A stretch of DNA of 11,392 nucleotides from an uncultured Lacibacter sp. (lineage in GTDB: Bacteria > Bacteroidota > Bacteroidia > Chitinophagales > Chitinophagaceae). The notes under the pieces were generated by a model. It did no database searches. It had not been told where the DNA came from and saw only the letters and a program-made list of their open reading frames with translations. The position numbers and the translations under genes were made by a program. The stretch covers positions 1-11,392 of the forward strand of contig NZ_CAMLGT010000112.1 of assembly GCF_946479605.1 (NCBI RefSeq), written 5' to 3'. This document shows, one piece after another, positions 1-6,441 of the stretch (the first letter of the stretch is position 1; every line of letters starts with the position of its first letter).

Positions 1-211
1 GAAGACCTTTGGTGCTGATTCTTTCGCAGGAAGATTAGCTTGTATTTTGCAGGGATCATCTGATACAACTTTTTATGTGATCGCTGTGTACTTTGGTTCC
101 ATTGCAGTTAAGAACACCCGCTATGCAGTTGGGGCCATGTTGCTGGCCGATCTGGTAGGCATTATCACATCAGTATTACTGGCTTATTTATTTTTTGGAA
201 GTTCATTGTAA
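1..211 (+). CDS. SpmB-like / nucleoside-recognition (gate) domain membrane protein, 3' end only
   Basis: The reading frame is open from base 2, with 69 sense codons before a TAA at 209-211; the start lies outside the window. The visible C-terminus contains DSFAGRLA, then QGSSDTTFYVIAVYFGS, then KNTRYAVGA, and ends in a hydrophobic helix (LLADLVGIITSVLLAYLFF). This pattern matches the C-terminal gate repeat of spore maturation protein B and related inner-membrane proteins. In non-sporulating Bacteroidota such proteins are often SpmA-SpmB fusions, but the missing N-terminus means that cannot be checked here. The transported or recognised ligand of the family is poorly defined. A 114-base gap without a recognisable terminator separates it from the next gene. 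The family call is confident; the function is open. Confidence 0.8.
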   Translation, partial: KTFGADSFAGRLACILQGSSDTTFYVIAVYFGSIAVKNTRYAVGAMLLADLVGIITSVLLAYLFFGSSL

Positions 212-325
212 TGATAACCGGGCTGAGAATACGCACAACTTAACATGGTTCTAACAGCAATTTTACATCATCGGTAAATCATCGCCTTCGGCAAATTATA
301 TCTTCGCAAACATTAATTGAATTGC
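212..325 (+). promoter_or_regulatory. Intergenic region with a weak candidate promoter for the deacetylase operon
   Basis: The gap between the SpmB-like gene and the deacetylase holds TATCTTCG at 299-306. This is one mismatch from the Bacteroidota -7 consensus TAnnTTTG and lies 20 bases before the ATG at 326. No clear -33 TTG element is seen at the expected distance, and no strong hairpin terminator is visible for the upstream gene. The promoter is therefore only a candidate. Confidence 0.35.
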
Positions 326-2896
326 ATGAGGAAATATCTGGTTGCATTACTTTTTTTATTTATAACGTTTGCAGGAAAATCGCAAACACCCAAGGCGTTG
401 AATAGTGCAGAAATTCTCCTGGAAATAAAGAAACTGAAAGTGATTGGCAGTGTGCTGTATGTTGCTGCACATCCTGATGATGAGAATACAAGATTGCTGG
501 CTTATTTCAGCAAGGAAAAACTATACCGCACCGGTTATTTAAGTATGACCCGTGGCGATGGCGGACAAAACCTGATTGGTGATGAACAGGGCATAGAGCT
601 TGGTCTCATCCGTACACAGGAATTGCTGGCTGCCCGCCGTGTAGATGGAGCTGAACAGTTCTTTACACGTGCTTACGATTTTGGTTTTTCCAAAACAACC
701 GACGAAGCATTAAAGGTTTGGGATAAAGAAAAAATATTGAGCGATGTGGTGTGGGTCATCCGTAAATTTCAACCCGATGTTATCATTACACGATTCCCGT
801 CCGATGCACGTGCCGGTCATGGTCATCACTCTGCTTCGGCTGTGCTTGCCCGTGAGGCGTTTGATGCAGCAGCTGATCCCAACCGTTTTTCTGAGCAATT
901 CAAGTATGGTGTGAAACCCTGGCAGGCAAAACGTATTTTCTGGAACACGTTCAACTTTGGAGGTAACAATACCACATCAAACGACCAGGTGAAAATGGAT
1001 GTGGGTGCATTCAATCCTTTATTGGGAAAAAGCTATGGTGAACTTGCTGCAGAAAGCAGGAGCATGCACAAGAGCCAGGGCTTTGGTGTGCCTGCACAAC
1101 GTGGCGCAGCCATTGAGTTTTTTACACAAACAGGTGGCGAAACAATAAAAGAGAATATTACCGAAGGGATAATAGAAGACTGGAGCAGGTTTGAAGGTGG
1201 AGCAGCAATTAACACAATGATCGATGAGATTGTGGCAGCTTATTCCATCAGCAATCCATCTGCATCAGTTAAAAGCCTGATACAATTATACAAAGCCATT
1301 GATGCCATTAATGATGGAGACTGGAAGAAAAAGAAACTGGAAGAAGTAAAACAAATTATTGAAGCATGTACTGGCTTGTGGTTAGAAGCAAGTACCAACC
1401 AGGAGTTTGCAGTTATGGGCGATAGTCTTCGTTTAAACTTTAATGCCATTAGCCGCACAAATGTGGCCGTTGTTGTGCAGCGTGTGCAACTCGACAGTAG
1501 TTTTTTAACAACGATTCCTGACAGTGCAAAGGCCAAAATGCCTTTTTATGCTGAAACAGCAAAACAGGAAGCAATCAACCAGGCTTATTTTGTTGATACG
1601 TTCCTAAATAAAACACTGCAGGCAAATGTGCCGGTAAATTTTCAACGTAAGATAGAAGTAAAGCGGAAAGAAACAGATCCGTACTGGATCGCAAAACCAA
1701 TGAGCACAGGTACATTTACCGTCGACAATCAGTTGTTGATTGGTATGGCAGAAAATAATCCTGTATATACTGTCCGCTTTACTGTAACCATCGAAGATCA
1801 GACTTTTGTTTTTGTAAAACCGGTACAATATAAATTTACTGATCCGGTAAAAGGGGAGTTGTATCAAAAATTGGTGGTGTATCCTCCGGCGCTTGTAAAG
1901 GCAACCAACTCCTTGTTACTTTTTAAAGATATGCAGCCAAAGAAAGCAAGCTTTTTGTTTTCACCACAGGCTACAAAAAAAATCAAAGCATCCGTTTCTT
2001 TAAACACAACAAAAGATTGGCAATTAAGTCCTGACTTTGGAAGCTTTATGTTAACAAAGGGACAGGATTATGAATTGAGCACTACTGTAAAACCCCAGAA
2101 GTTCATCAGTGGACAAACAAATTATATTCAGCCAAGTTTTACAAGTAATGTATCTGGCTACAATAAACAACGGTTACGCAAGATCGAGTACGATCATATT
2201 CCCACCATTACTTATTTCCCTGATGCGGTAACAAAGATCGTTGCGGTTGATGTGAAGATAGCAGGGAAGAAGATCGGTTATATTACCGGTGCAGGCGATT
2301 TCGTGCCTTACTGTTTACAGCAATTAGGTTATACTGTGGATATGTTGAAGGAAGAAGATATTACAGCAGAAAAGTTGAAGCAATACGATGCTGTTGTTAC
2401 AGGTATCCGTGCATATAATGTGCATCCATGGTTGAGCAATGCGTATGATGCATTAATGAATTATGTGAAAGCAGGTGGTGTATTGCTGGTGCAGTACAAC
2501 ACAAGTAATCAGATAGGTCCGGTAAAAGCAAAAATGTCGCCTTATCCATTTACTATTTCACGCAACCGTGTAACCGAAGAAGATGCGAAAGTACAATTTC
2601 TTGTACCGGGTCATTCCTTGTTAACATATCCAAATAAGATCACAGAAAAAGATTTTGATGGTTGGGTGCAGGAGCGAAGTGTATATGAAGCAGATAATAT
2701 TGATACAAATTACACAGCTCTTTTTGGTATGAATGATGCAGGTGAGCCGCAGCATAACGGCAGTTTGCTTGTTGCTAATTACGGCAAAGGAAGATTTGTA
2801 TATTCGGCTTTGGCATTCTTCCGGCAATTACCTGCAGGTGTGCCGGGTGCATACAGGTTAATGGCCAACCTGCTGGCAAAACCTGTTAAACAATAG
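326..2896 (+). CDS. Secreted PIG-L/LmbE-family metal-dependent deacetylase with C-terminal amidotransferase-like domain
   Basis: The 856-residue protein begins with a signal peptide (MRKYLVALLFLFITFAGKSQ). The ATG at 326 is preferred over the in-frame TTG at 317 because it gives a standard signal peptide. Residues about 30-290 form a PIG-L/LmbE deacetylase domain. The AHPDDE motif supplies H49, D51 and D52, GDGGQN follows, and GHGHH at 164-168 supplies H165 and H168. By analogy with MshB, H49, D52 and H168 would bind zinc and D51 would act as general base, so the enzyme should hydrolyse an N-acetyl or other amide of an amino sugar-like substrate. A middle region of beta-rich character follows (about 300-630). 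Residues about 640-856 resemble a ThuA/class I glutamine-amidotransferase-like fold (KKIGYITGAGDFVP, VVTGIRAYN, GGVLLVQYNT). The protein is far longer than single-domain LmbE enzymes of about 230-300 residues. It probably acts in the periplasm; the substrate is unknown. It heads an operon that ends in a symporter. Confidence 0.9.
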   Translation: MRKYLVALLFLFITFAGKSQTPKALNSAEILLEIKKLKVIGSVLYVAAHPDDENTRLLAYFSKEKLYRTGYLSMTRGDGGQNLIGDEQGIELGLIRTQELLAARRVDGAEQFFTRAYDFGFSKTTDEALKVWDKEKILSDVVWVIRKFQPDVIITRFPSDARAGHGHHSASAVLAREAFDAAADPNRFSEQFKYGVKPWQAKRIFWNTFNFGGNNTTSNDQVKMDVGAFNPLLGKSYGELAAESRSMHKSQGFGVPAQRGAAIEFFTQTGGETIKENITEGIIEDWSRFEGGAAINTMIDEIVAAYSISNPSASVKSLIQLYKAIDAINDGDWKKKKLEEVKQIIEACTGLWLEASTNQEFAVMGDSLRLNFNAISRTNVAVVVQRVQLDSSFLTTIPDSAKAKMPFYAETAKQEAINQAYFVDTFLNKTLQANVPVNFQRKIEVKRKETDPYWIAKPMSTGTFTVDNQLLIGMAENNPVYTVRFTVTIEDQTFVFVKPVQYKFTDPVKGELYQKLVVYPPALVKATNSLLLFKDMQPKKASFLFSPQATKKIKASVSLNTTKDWQLSPDFGSFMLTKGQDYELSTTVKPQKFISGQTNYIQPSFTSNVSGYNKQRLRKIEYDHIPTITYFPDAVTKIVAVDVKIAGKKIGYITGAGDFVPYCLQQLGYTVDMLKEEDITAEKLKQYDAVVTGIRAYNVHPWLSNAYDALMNYVKAGGVLLVQYNTSNQIGPVKAKMSPYPFTISRNRVTEEDAKVQFLVPGHSLLTYPNKITEKDFDGWVQERSVYEADNIDTNYTALFGMNDAGEPQHNGSLLVANYGKGRFVYSALAFFRQLPAGVPGAYRLMANLLAKPVKQ

Positions 2897-2907
2897 AATA
2901 AAACGAA

Positions 2908-3078
2908 ATGAGTAAACAAAAGCAAGCCGGTATTGAGCGTACATTGTTAGTGGGGCTGGGACTTGGCTTATTGATCGGGTTTATCAGCAAGCGTATTGCT
3001 TATGGTTTATTGTTAGGGATCGGGATTGCGTTGTTTATGATGTACTATTTGCGTCCACGTGATAATGAAAAAGAATGA
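2908..3078 (+). CDS. 56-residue hypothetical membrane microprotein
   Basis: An ATG 11 bases after the deacetylase stop opens a 56-codon frame that closes with TGA at 3076-3078. The product has a short polar basic N-terminus (MSKQKQAGIER). One or two hydrophobic helices rich in Gly and Leu follow at about 13-26 and 30-47 (LLVGLGLGLLIGF, then IAYGLLLGIGIALFMMYYL). The C-terminus is charged (RPRDNEKE). A lysine/arginine pair (SKR) separates the hydrophobic stretches, compatible with a hairpin that has both ends in the cytoplasm. No family is recognised. Support for its being real comes from its fit between two genes of the same strand, the lack of other coding capacity there, and its strongly membrane-like composition. 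It may be an accessory of the symporter encoded downstream, but that is inference from position. Confidence 0.6.
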   Translation: MSKQKQAGIERTLLVGLGLGLLIGFISKRIAYGLLLGIGIALFMMYYLRPRDNEKE

Positions 3079-3139
3079 AGACAGTTGTCGTTATTCTGGG
3101 ACAGTTAGCAACACCTGTAACAAATAAATAAATAAACAA

Positions 3140-3256
3140 ATGAACAACTTGTCAGATAAAAATGAAAAAAAATGGAATAGCTGGTACATAGCTGTTGTGG
3201 CAGTGCTTGTTCTTTTGATCATCTTCTTTTATTTCTTCACTCAACAGTTTGCATGA
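3140..3256 (+). CDS. 38-residue single-span membrane microprotein, translationally coupled to the symporter
   Basis: The frame from ATG 3140 to TGA 3254-3256 encodes 38 residues. A polar N-terminus (MNNLSDKNEKKWNSW) is followed by one strong transmembrane helix (YIAVVAVLVLLIIFFYFF, residues 17-33) and the tail TQQFA. Its stop overlaps the symporter start in the arrangement ATGA (3253-3256), the classic sign of translational coupling. Several known SSS-type transporters have a small membrane subunit encoded directly upstream, such as the DUF4212/large-subunit pairs and YhdT-PanF. Those small subunits are about 80-100 residues long, so this one is much shorter and not clearly homologous. A subunit or leader role for the symporter is inferred from the overlap and the membrane helix. 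Confidence 0.65.
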   Translation: MNNLSDKNEKKWNSWYIAVVAVLVLLIIFFYFFTQQFA

Positions 3257-4968
3257 ATTTTCAACTAACCGACTGGATCGTATTAATTGTAACACTGCTG
3301 CTTGTTATTGTGTATGGCGTGTACAAAAGTCGTCATTCGAAAGATCTTGAAGGTTATTTTCTCAGCAACAGGCAAATGCCCTGGTGGGTTATCCTGTTAA
3401 GCATTATGGGTACGCAGGCAAGTGCGGTCACCTTTTTAACTGCACCTGGCCAGGCATATACCGATGGGATGCGTTTTGTGCAATACTACTTTGGTTTACC
3501 GCTGGCGATGATTGTGGTGTGTATCGCTTTTGTTCCGGTTTTTCATAAACTGAAATTATTTACTGCTTACGAATACCTTGAGAAACGATTTGATCTGAAA
3601 ACAAGAACATTCACATCGTTCCTGTTTTTGTTATCAAGAGGATTAAGCACCGGCATCAGCATTTTTGCACCATCACTGGTATTGAGCAGCATGCTTGGCT
3701 GGGATATTTATGTTACCAATATTGTAACCGGTGGATTGTTGATCGTGTACACGGTAACAGGCGGAGCAAAAGCTGTGGCTTATACACAGCAGGTGCAGTT
3801 CATTATTATTTATGCGGCGATGTTTATAGCAGGTTATTATGCTATTTCATCATTGCCCAATGGATTAAATCTAACAGATGCGTTACACATAGCTGGCAAG
3901 AGTGGAAAAATGAATGTGATCAGCACAGGTGTTACAGAAACCGGATTTGACTGGAAAGACAAATACAATATCTGGAGTGGGGTGATTGGTGGTTTCTTTT
4001 TGGCGTTGAGTTATTTTGGAACCGATCAAAGCCAGGTGGGGCGTTACCTAACCGCAAAAGATACACGTGAAAGCCGTTTGGGTTTACTCATGAATGGTTT
4101 GGTAAAAGTGCCCTTGCAGTTTTTGATCCTCATCATTGGCTGTTTACTTTTTGCCTATTATTCATTCTTTAATGCACCTGCCTTTTTTAATAAAACACAG
4201 GAAGCTGTTGTACTCAAAAGCAATTATGCAGGCGCATATAAAGAAGCTACAACTTATTATCAACAACTGCAGGAACAGAAAAAAACAGCGGCCCTTGCAT
4301 TGACCAATGCAAGAAAAACTGATCAGGATGCAGCCGTAGATCTGGCACGACAGGAGTTGCAGGATATTGAAAGCAAGAGCAAAGCTGTAAGAGAGGAAAT
4401 GAAAGGGTTGATTAAAAAAGCAGATCCTTCAGCTGACACAAACGATACCAACTATATCTTTCTGCGCTTTGTGGGCGATGTGTTGCCGACCGGGTTGGTG
4501 GGGTTGATCATTGCTATTATTTTTCTGGCAGCGTGGGGAAGTATTGCTGCGGCTTTGAATTCCCTGGCATCCTGTACCATGTGTGATTTTCACCAGAAGT
4601 TTTCTAAAAAGCAACTGACCGAGCAGGAAGAATACCGCTGGGGAAAGATCTATACCTTGCTCTGGGGGATATTTTGTATGGTGATCGCTTTTTTTGCTTA
4701 CAATCTGGGCAATAGTTTAATTGAAGCAGTAAATATTCTCGGCAGCTGGTTCTATGGTACGATACTTGGTATCTTCCTCGTAGCTTTTTATTTAAAGCGT
4801 GTAAAGGGAAATGCAGTATTTATTGCAGCTGTTATTTCGGAAGTAATTGTGATAGGCGTTTATTATCTCGATATCATCTCCTTCCTGTGGCTGAATGTAA
4901 TTGGAGCCGTGGCTGTGGTAACACTTTCATTTCTCATTCAAATTTTAACAGGCAAAGAAAAAGCCTGA
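3253..4968 (+). CDS. SSS-family sodium:solute symporter with a large soluble helical insertion
   Basis: The 571-residue protein has about 13 hydrophobic helices and SSS family features. These are SNRQMPWWVILLSIMGTQASA (38-58) near the first gate helices, TVTGGAKAVAYTQQVQ (167-182), and GTDQSQVGRYLTAKD (256-270). Residues 427-437 (AAWGSIAAALNS) match the helix that forms the Na2 sodium site in vSGLT. S430 aligns with one of the two serines there, while the other position appears to be Gly429. Residues about 305-400 are an extra-long, charged, Gln/Lys/Glu-rich segment predicted as coiled coil, between two transmembrane helices. The protein should couple inward Na+ flow to uptake of a small organic solute. 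The neighbouring deacetylase suggests a deacetylated amino compound, but the sequence does not reveal the substrate. It is the last gene of the operon; no terminator hairpin is seen before the next promoter. Confidence 0.9.
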   Translation: MNFQLTDWIVLIVTLLLVIVYGVYKSRHSKDLEGYFLSNRQMPWWVILLSIMGTQASAVTFLTAPGQAYTDGMRFVQYYFGLPLAMIVVCIAFVPVFHKLKLFTAYEYLEKRFDLKTRTFTSFLFLLSRGLSTGISIFAPSLVLSSMLGWDIYVTNIVTGGLLIVYTVTGGAKAVAYTQQVQFIIIYAAMFIAGYYAISSLPNGLNLTDALHIAGKSGKMNVISTGVTETGFDWKDKYNIWSGVIGGFFLALSYFGTDQSQVGRYLTAKDTRESRLGLLMNGLVKVPLQFLILIIGCLLFAYYSFFNAPAFFNKTQEAVVLKSNYAGAYKEATTYYQQLQEQKKTAALALTNARKTDQDAAVDLARQELQDIESKSKAVREEMKGLIKKADPSADTNDTNYIFLRFVGDVLPTGLVGLIIAIIFLAAWGSIAAALNSLASCTMCDFHQKFSKKQLTEQEEYRWGKIYTLLWGIFCMVIAFFAYNLGNSLIEAVNILGSWFYGTILGIFLVAFYLKRVKGNAVFIAAVISEVIVIGVYYLDIISFLWLNVIGAVAVVTLSFLIQILTGKEKA

Positions 4969-4983
4969 TGAACCAAATGCCTT

Positions 4984-4991
4984 TAATTTTG
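4984..4991 (+). promoter_or_regulatory. Bacteroidota -7 promoter box (TAATTTTG) for the small exported protein
   Basis: TAATTTTG matches the Bacteroidota -7 consensus TAnnTTTG exactly and ends only four bases before the ATG at 4996. Transcription would begin at or next to the start codon, giving a leaderless or nearly leaderless mRNA. No convincing -33 TTG is found upstream, since that DNA is the end of the symporter gene. Confidence 0.6.
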
Positions 4992-4995
4992 CGAC

Positions 4996-5469
4996 ATGAA
5001 AAATAAATTGGTCCTTCTTTCATCCATAGTGGCTTTTTCATTTGTGGGTATGCGCTGCGGCACCGATTGTGCCAGAACTGATTGTGGTGCTGCTATTTTA
5101 CCGGCATTTTCTTTCCGATTAACAGGAAGTACCGGTAACGACCTCGTGGGTGGTAAGAATAAAGTGTATGATACCGCCAATATTAAAATACTCGGCAAGC
5201 GTGCATCTACCGGCAATGTGGAGAATATCAGGCGTAGTTTCATGATCATAGCCGATACTAATTACATCACCGGCATTTCGGTAACAAAGGATTTTTCGGT
5301 GTATTATCTTTCATTGAACAATACCATTACAGATTCATTGTTCTTTAGTTATAACACAAGACAAACTGAATGTTGCGATAAGAGTTATTTTTCGCTGAAT
5401 AAAATTAATAAAGCCGACCTTACGCCCCCATTGGCGTTGCCGCAAAACAGTTATCCCTTCGTTAAGTAA
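4996..5469 (+). CDS. Small exported protein of unknown function with clustered cysteines
   Basis: The 157-residue product has a lysine-led hydrophobic signal sequence (MKNKLVLLSSIVAFSFVG). Directly after it comes a cysteine cluster (C21, C25, C30), and a CC pair lies at 126-127. The residues before C21 (GMR) do not form a lipobox, so a lipoprotein is unlikely. The mature part is rich in Thr, Asn and Tyr and looks beta-stranded (residues 90-120 alternate polar and hydrophobic positions). The odd number of cysteines (five) would allow two disulfides plus a free thiol in the periplasm. No family is recognised. The gene has its own -7 box just before the start and a strong terminator just after the stop, so it is probably a single-gene unit. 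I am confident it is coding; the function is unknown. Confidence 0.75.
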   Translation: MKNKLVLLSSIVAFSFVGMRCGTDCARTDCGAAILPAFSFRLTGSTGNDLVGGKNKVYDTANIKILGKRASTGNVENIRRSFMIIADTNYITGISVTKDFSVYYLSLNNTITDSLFFSYNTRQTECCDKSYFSLNKINKADLTPPLALPQNSYPFVK

Positions 5470-5477
5470 TATCATTT

Positions 5478-5516
5478 CAATAAAAAACCTCACAGATTCT
5501 GTGAGGTTTTTTATTG
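5478..5516. terminator. Bidirectional rho-independent terminator between convergent genes
   Basis: CCTCACAG (5488-5495) and CTGTGAGG (5499-5506) form a perfect 8-bp stem with an ATT loop. It is flanked by six A on the left and six T on the right, and pairing continues outward to 18 bp in total (5478-5516). The A and T runs give a U-tract in either direction. It lies 9 bases after the stop of the plus-strand gene and 17 bases past the stop of the minus-strand gene, so it can serve both. Confidence 0.93.
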
Positions 5517-5533
5517 TCAGTTGCTGACTGGTA

Positions 5534-6367
5534 TTATTTCAATTCTTTTTGCAGTTTTTCGTTCAGTGCAACATAATCATCATTCTTAGCTTCTTTTGCC
5601 AGTTGCATTGATTTTGTTGATGCAGCCATTGCTTCTGCTTTTTTGCCCAGCTTTGCAAGCGCTTTTGCTTTTTGGTAATGTACCCAGAATGCATTTGGAT
5701 TTTGCTCAATGGCTTTATCAAACCAGATAACAGCCTGGTTAAGATCTTTGCCATTCTCTGCATAATACGATGCTGCTGCAAAATACGGGCGGCTGTCTCT
5801 TGACATCATGGTGTTGATCTGATTCATCACTTTTGCATCCACATCAGTAGAAATAGGCAAAGCAACCACTGTTTTATCCCACGCTATCATCAATTCACAA
5901 CTATTGTCTTTGATATTTTCGAAAGAGATACCAAATGTTTCAAAACTGAATGGCAATTCCATTGGTTTTGCTTTTACACGCACCACATCCATATCCTGTT
6001 TGTAAGCGGCAGGCGATGTTACATCGGTTTGTTTGCTGATGATGATGGTCCATTCATTAGCTGATGGGATGCTTAACAAACCATATTTGCCCGCAGGTAT
6101 TTTTTTGCCGCCAATGATCACTTCATCCGTAAAGGTCAATGTTGTGGCATTGTTTGCACCGGTGCGCCATACTTTATCAAAAGGAACCAGATCGCCAAAA
6201 ATCTTACGGCCTTTCATATTGGGGCGGCTGTAAGAAAGTTCAATAGTACCTAATCCAAAATCCTGTTTCAGGGTTTGGGTGGTAGAAGGTTGCGGTGTTC
6301 TTAATTGCTGTGCTTCTGTTACTGCAAGTGCGCCTATACAAAAGGCAACAAGAAGTAGTTTTTTCAT
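5534..6367 (-). CDS. Exported DUF2911-domain protein with C-terminal TPR repeats
   Basis: The 277-residue protein starts at ATG 6367, giving a clean signal peptide (MKKLLLVAFCIGALAVTEAQ) just downstream of a good promoter box. The frame can be extended upstream to 6496, but that would overlap the preceding gene and bury the signal peptide. Residues about 30-175 are a DUF2911 domain, recognisable from LSYSRPNMKGRKIFG, VPFDKVWRTGANNATTLTF and AGKYGLLSIP. This domain is common in exported Bacteroidota proteins and has no settled biochemical role. Residues about 190-277 form TPR-like helices (AAASYYAENGKDLNQAVIWF, then DKAIEQNPNAFWVHYQKA), suggesting a protein-binding surface. It is transcribed separately from the sigma/anti-sigma pair 74 bases upstream and converges on the shared terminator. 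The family call is firm; the function is not known. Confidence 0.9.
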   Translation of the reverse strand: MKKLLLVAFCIGALAVTEAQQLRTPQPSTTQTLKQDFGLGTIELSYSRPNMKGRKIFGDLVPFDKVWRTGANNATTLTFTDEVIIGGKKIPAGKYGLLSIPSANEWTIIISKQTDVTSPAAYKQDMDVVRVKAKPMELPFSFETFGISFENIKDNSCELMIAWDKTVVALPISTDVDAKVMNQINTMMSRDSRPYFAAASYYAENGKDLNQAVIWFDKAIEQNPNAFWVHYQKAKALAKLGKKAEAMAASTKSMQLAKEAKNDDYVALNEKLQKELK

Positions 6368-6388
6368 ATAACAATTTGTTTTAGGACG

Positions 6389-6421
6389 CAAAGGTAGGGA
6401 GTTGGCTGATAGCCGGAGCAA
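6389..6421 (-). promoter_or_regulatory. Bacteroidota-type promoter for the DUF2911 gene
   Basis: On the minus strand, TACCTTTG (6396-6389) is an exact TAnnTTTG -7 box. A TTG (6421-6419) lies 22 bases upstream as a plausible -33 element. The start codon is 21 bases downstream of the -7 box. This supports the ATG at 6367 and separate transcription from the upstream membrane protein gene. Confidence 0.7.
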
Positions 6422-6441
6422 GTATTGATGAAATGCAAAAA

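Noticed and set aside
317..325. TTG start nine bases upstream of the deacetylase ATG.
   Set aside because: It adds only three residues (MNC) before the signal peptide; the ATG at 326 gives a standard signal sequence.
3075..3131. An 18-codon ORF (MKTVVVILGQ...) whose ATG overlaps the stop of the 56-residue gene in an ATGA arrangement.
   Set aside because: It is very short, has no recognisable domain, and runs into an AT-rich repeat-like tail; the overlap can arise by chance. Only conservation across genomes would rescue it.
5050..5070. C21 of the small exported protein as a lipoprotein cysteine.
   Set aside because: The preceding residues (GMR) do not fit a lipobox; Arg directly before Cys is not accepted by signal peptidase II.
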